Source of the DNA: Actinomycetota bacterium
GTDB lineage: Bacteria; Actinomycetota; Humimicrobiia; Humimicrobiales; Humimicrobiaceae
Assembly (NCBI GenBank): GCA_018400395.1
Contig: JAGYMN010000010.1
Span: 1 to 22,853 of the forward strand
Length of the DNA stretch: 22,853 nucleotides
Direction of reading: 5' to 3'
Below are positions 22,313-22,853 of this stretch, one piece after another; the first letter of the stretch is position 1; each line of letters begins with the position of its first letter. The translations under genes were made by a program, and so were the position numbers. The notes beneath the pieces are model-generated. The model did no database searches and was not told the DNA's origin. It worked only from the letters and a program-made list of their open reading frames with translations.

Positions 22313-22663
22313 GGGGGCGATCAGGATTCGACGGGGATAGATTGAGCGCAGATAGCAGGTCGAGTATCAGAACTCGTAAATAACTGAAAATAAACATAAA
22401 CGCTGATAATAGCGAATATGCACTAGCAGCTTAATTAAGCTGCTACGTCTGTGGAAGTTTTCCTGCGGTTTCCAACAGGCGCCGATTAGCAGGATACTTC
22501 ATATAAAGTGTCTGCTGTTATATGAAGGAAATATTTGCAGGCTGGCCGATCAGGACCGTGTCTGTACGGGCCTGCAAGGCGAGATTTAAAATACAGACTA
22601 AGCCTGTAGATGTCTTCGTGGCGATATCTTCGGACGCGGGTTCGATTCCCGCCGCCTCCACCA
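22313..22663 (+). ncRNA. ssrA: Transfer-messenger RNA (tmRNA)
   Basis: A one-piece tmRNA of about 351 bases that rescues ribosomes stalled on messages without a stop codon. The 5' end GGGGGCG (22313-22319) pairs with CGCCTCC (22653-22659) to form the 7-bp acceptor stem, followed by the encoded ACCA (22660-22663). The 5' D-arm-like GGATTCGACGGGG and the 3' T-arm GCGGGTTCGATTCCCGC are diagnostic. Between them lie the tag frame and the pseudoknot region. It follows smpB directly, so protein and RNA partners are side by side. The exact 5' end is inferred from pairing. Confidence 0.97.
22402..22434 (+). other. tmRNA tag-peptide reading frame
   Basis: The frame GCT GAT AAT AGC GAA TAT GCA CTA GCA GCT TAA encodes ADNSEYALAA and stops. 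The YALAA end is the standard degradation signal recognised by ClpXP and related proteases. GCT is the likely resume codon, following the A-rich TAAACATAAAC stretch; the stop is directly followed by TTAA, and the CAGCTTAATTAAGCTG palindrome places the stop in a hairpin, as in many tmRNAs. Confidence 0.92.
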
Positions 22664-22691
22664 TATAAGTTGTTACTGTGCGATATCCAGT

Positions 22692-22738
22692 TTAATGCTA
22701 TATAGTGAAAACATGGTGGATCCATGTTTTAGCATTAA
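22692..22738 (+). terminator. Bulged hairpin downstream of tmRNA, probable terminator
   Basis: AAAACATGG (22708-22716) and CCATGTTTT (22722-22730) form a perfect 9-bp stem with a 5-base loop. Outside it, TTAATGCT (22692-22699) pairs with AGCATTAA (22731-22738), leaving an 8-base bulge on the 5' side only. The T-run is part of the stem rather than after it. It stands 29 bases after the tmRNA CCA and may end the transcript, but the symmetric DNA could also be a protein-binding or element-end sequence. Confidence 0.45.
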
Positions 22739-22853
22739 CCTTTATAGGTTGAGTGCTGAGAATGTCAAGGATTTGGCAAGGATTGTAAATAAGCTCTGAG
22801 AATATTAGCCTAAAACAGCTTTGCTCCCTATAAATATGGATATATAATTGGCA
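22739..22853. other. Window end with no recognisable gene
   Basis: About 115 AT-rich bases with no start codon and Shine-Dalgarno pair that I can support. CAAGGATT occurs twice about 12 bases apart (near 22768-22787) and CTGAGAAT twice (near 22758 and 22796). No integrase, attachment-site duplicate of the tmRNA 3' end, or tRNA is visible. Confidence 0.5.

Noticed and set aside
22486..22725. 79-codon open frame on the - strand with a GGGGGNRTRVR stretch
   Set aside because: It is antisense to the tmRNA 3' half; that peptide string is the well-known spurious translation of T-arm/acceptor sequences.
22664..22853. Integrated element at the tmRNA 3' end
   Set aside because: No integrase gene or duplicated attachment sequence can be seen before the window ends; kept only as a possibility under the hairpin finding.
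1..22853. CRISPR arrays, insertion sequences or defence islands
   Set aside because: No regularly spaced repeats, transposase motifs or defence-type proteins are found on either strand.

Overview
The window is a gene-dense, moderately AT-rich bacterial chromosome segment in which every recognisable gene reads on the + strand. Arg is written mainly with AGG/AGA and Ile very often with ATA, and several genes start with TTG. The order comF - csp - hpf - secA - prfB - ftsE - ftsX - M23 hydrolase - ctpA resembles the Gram-positive (Bacillus-like) arrangement. The adenosylhomocysteinase is the short archaeal/thermophile-like type. This points to a monoderm-like, perhaps deep-branching lineage (Firmicutes- or Actinobacteriota-related), but the sequence alone does not settle the taxon.

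Layout. (1) 1-403: a small Phd/YefM-like antitoxin gene with a palindrome in front and a strong intrinsic terminator behind. (2) 404-1681: an isolated L-rhamnose isomerase (rhaA), followed by about 310 bases with no convincing gene and a candidate promoter at the end. (3) 1992-8788: a sugar-nucleotide operon with a GT2 glycosyltransferase, GDP-4-keto-6-deoxymannose reductase (Rmd), a sugar-1-phosphate nucleotidyltransferase, GDP-mannose 4,6-dehydratase (Gmd), phosphomannomutase/phosphoglucomutase and a bifunctional phosphoglucose/phosphomannose isomerase. Together they can take fructose-6-phosphate to GDP-D-rhamnose and transfer the sugar. (4) 8897-11229: methyl-cycle genes ahcY and mtnA, then a second mannose-1-phosphate guanylyltransferase-like gene (11247-12386). 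(5) 12396-22268: a housekeeping block with a ComF-type phosphoribosyltransferase, a cold-shock protein, long-form ribosome hibernation factor, SecA, release factor 2 with a programmed +1 frameshift, FtsEX with a coiled-coil M23 hydrolase, a C-terminal processing protease and SmpB. (6) 22313-22663: the tmRNA gene ssrA, whose tag reads ADNSEYALAA, followed by a bulged hairpin and about 110 bases with no recognisable gene.

How they work together: block 3 makes an activated deoxyhexose for a surface glycan; block 4 recycles S-adenosylmethionine by-products; block 5 joins protein export, translation termination and rescue, ribosome dormancy and cell-wall hydrolysis at division. Most genes are spaced by a few bases or overlap, so long polycistronic transcripts are likely. 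I found no CRISPR array, insertion sequence, integrase or clearly novel defence system. The observations most worth a second look are the recoded prfB, the complete GDP-D-rhamnose route with methyl-cycle genes next to it, the orphan Phd-like gene with its palindrome, and the hairpin behind tmRNA.
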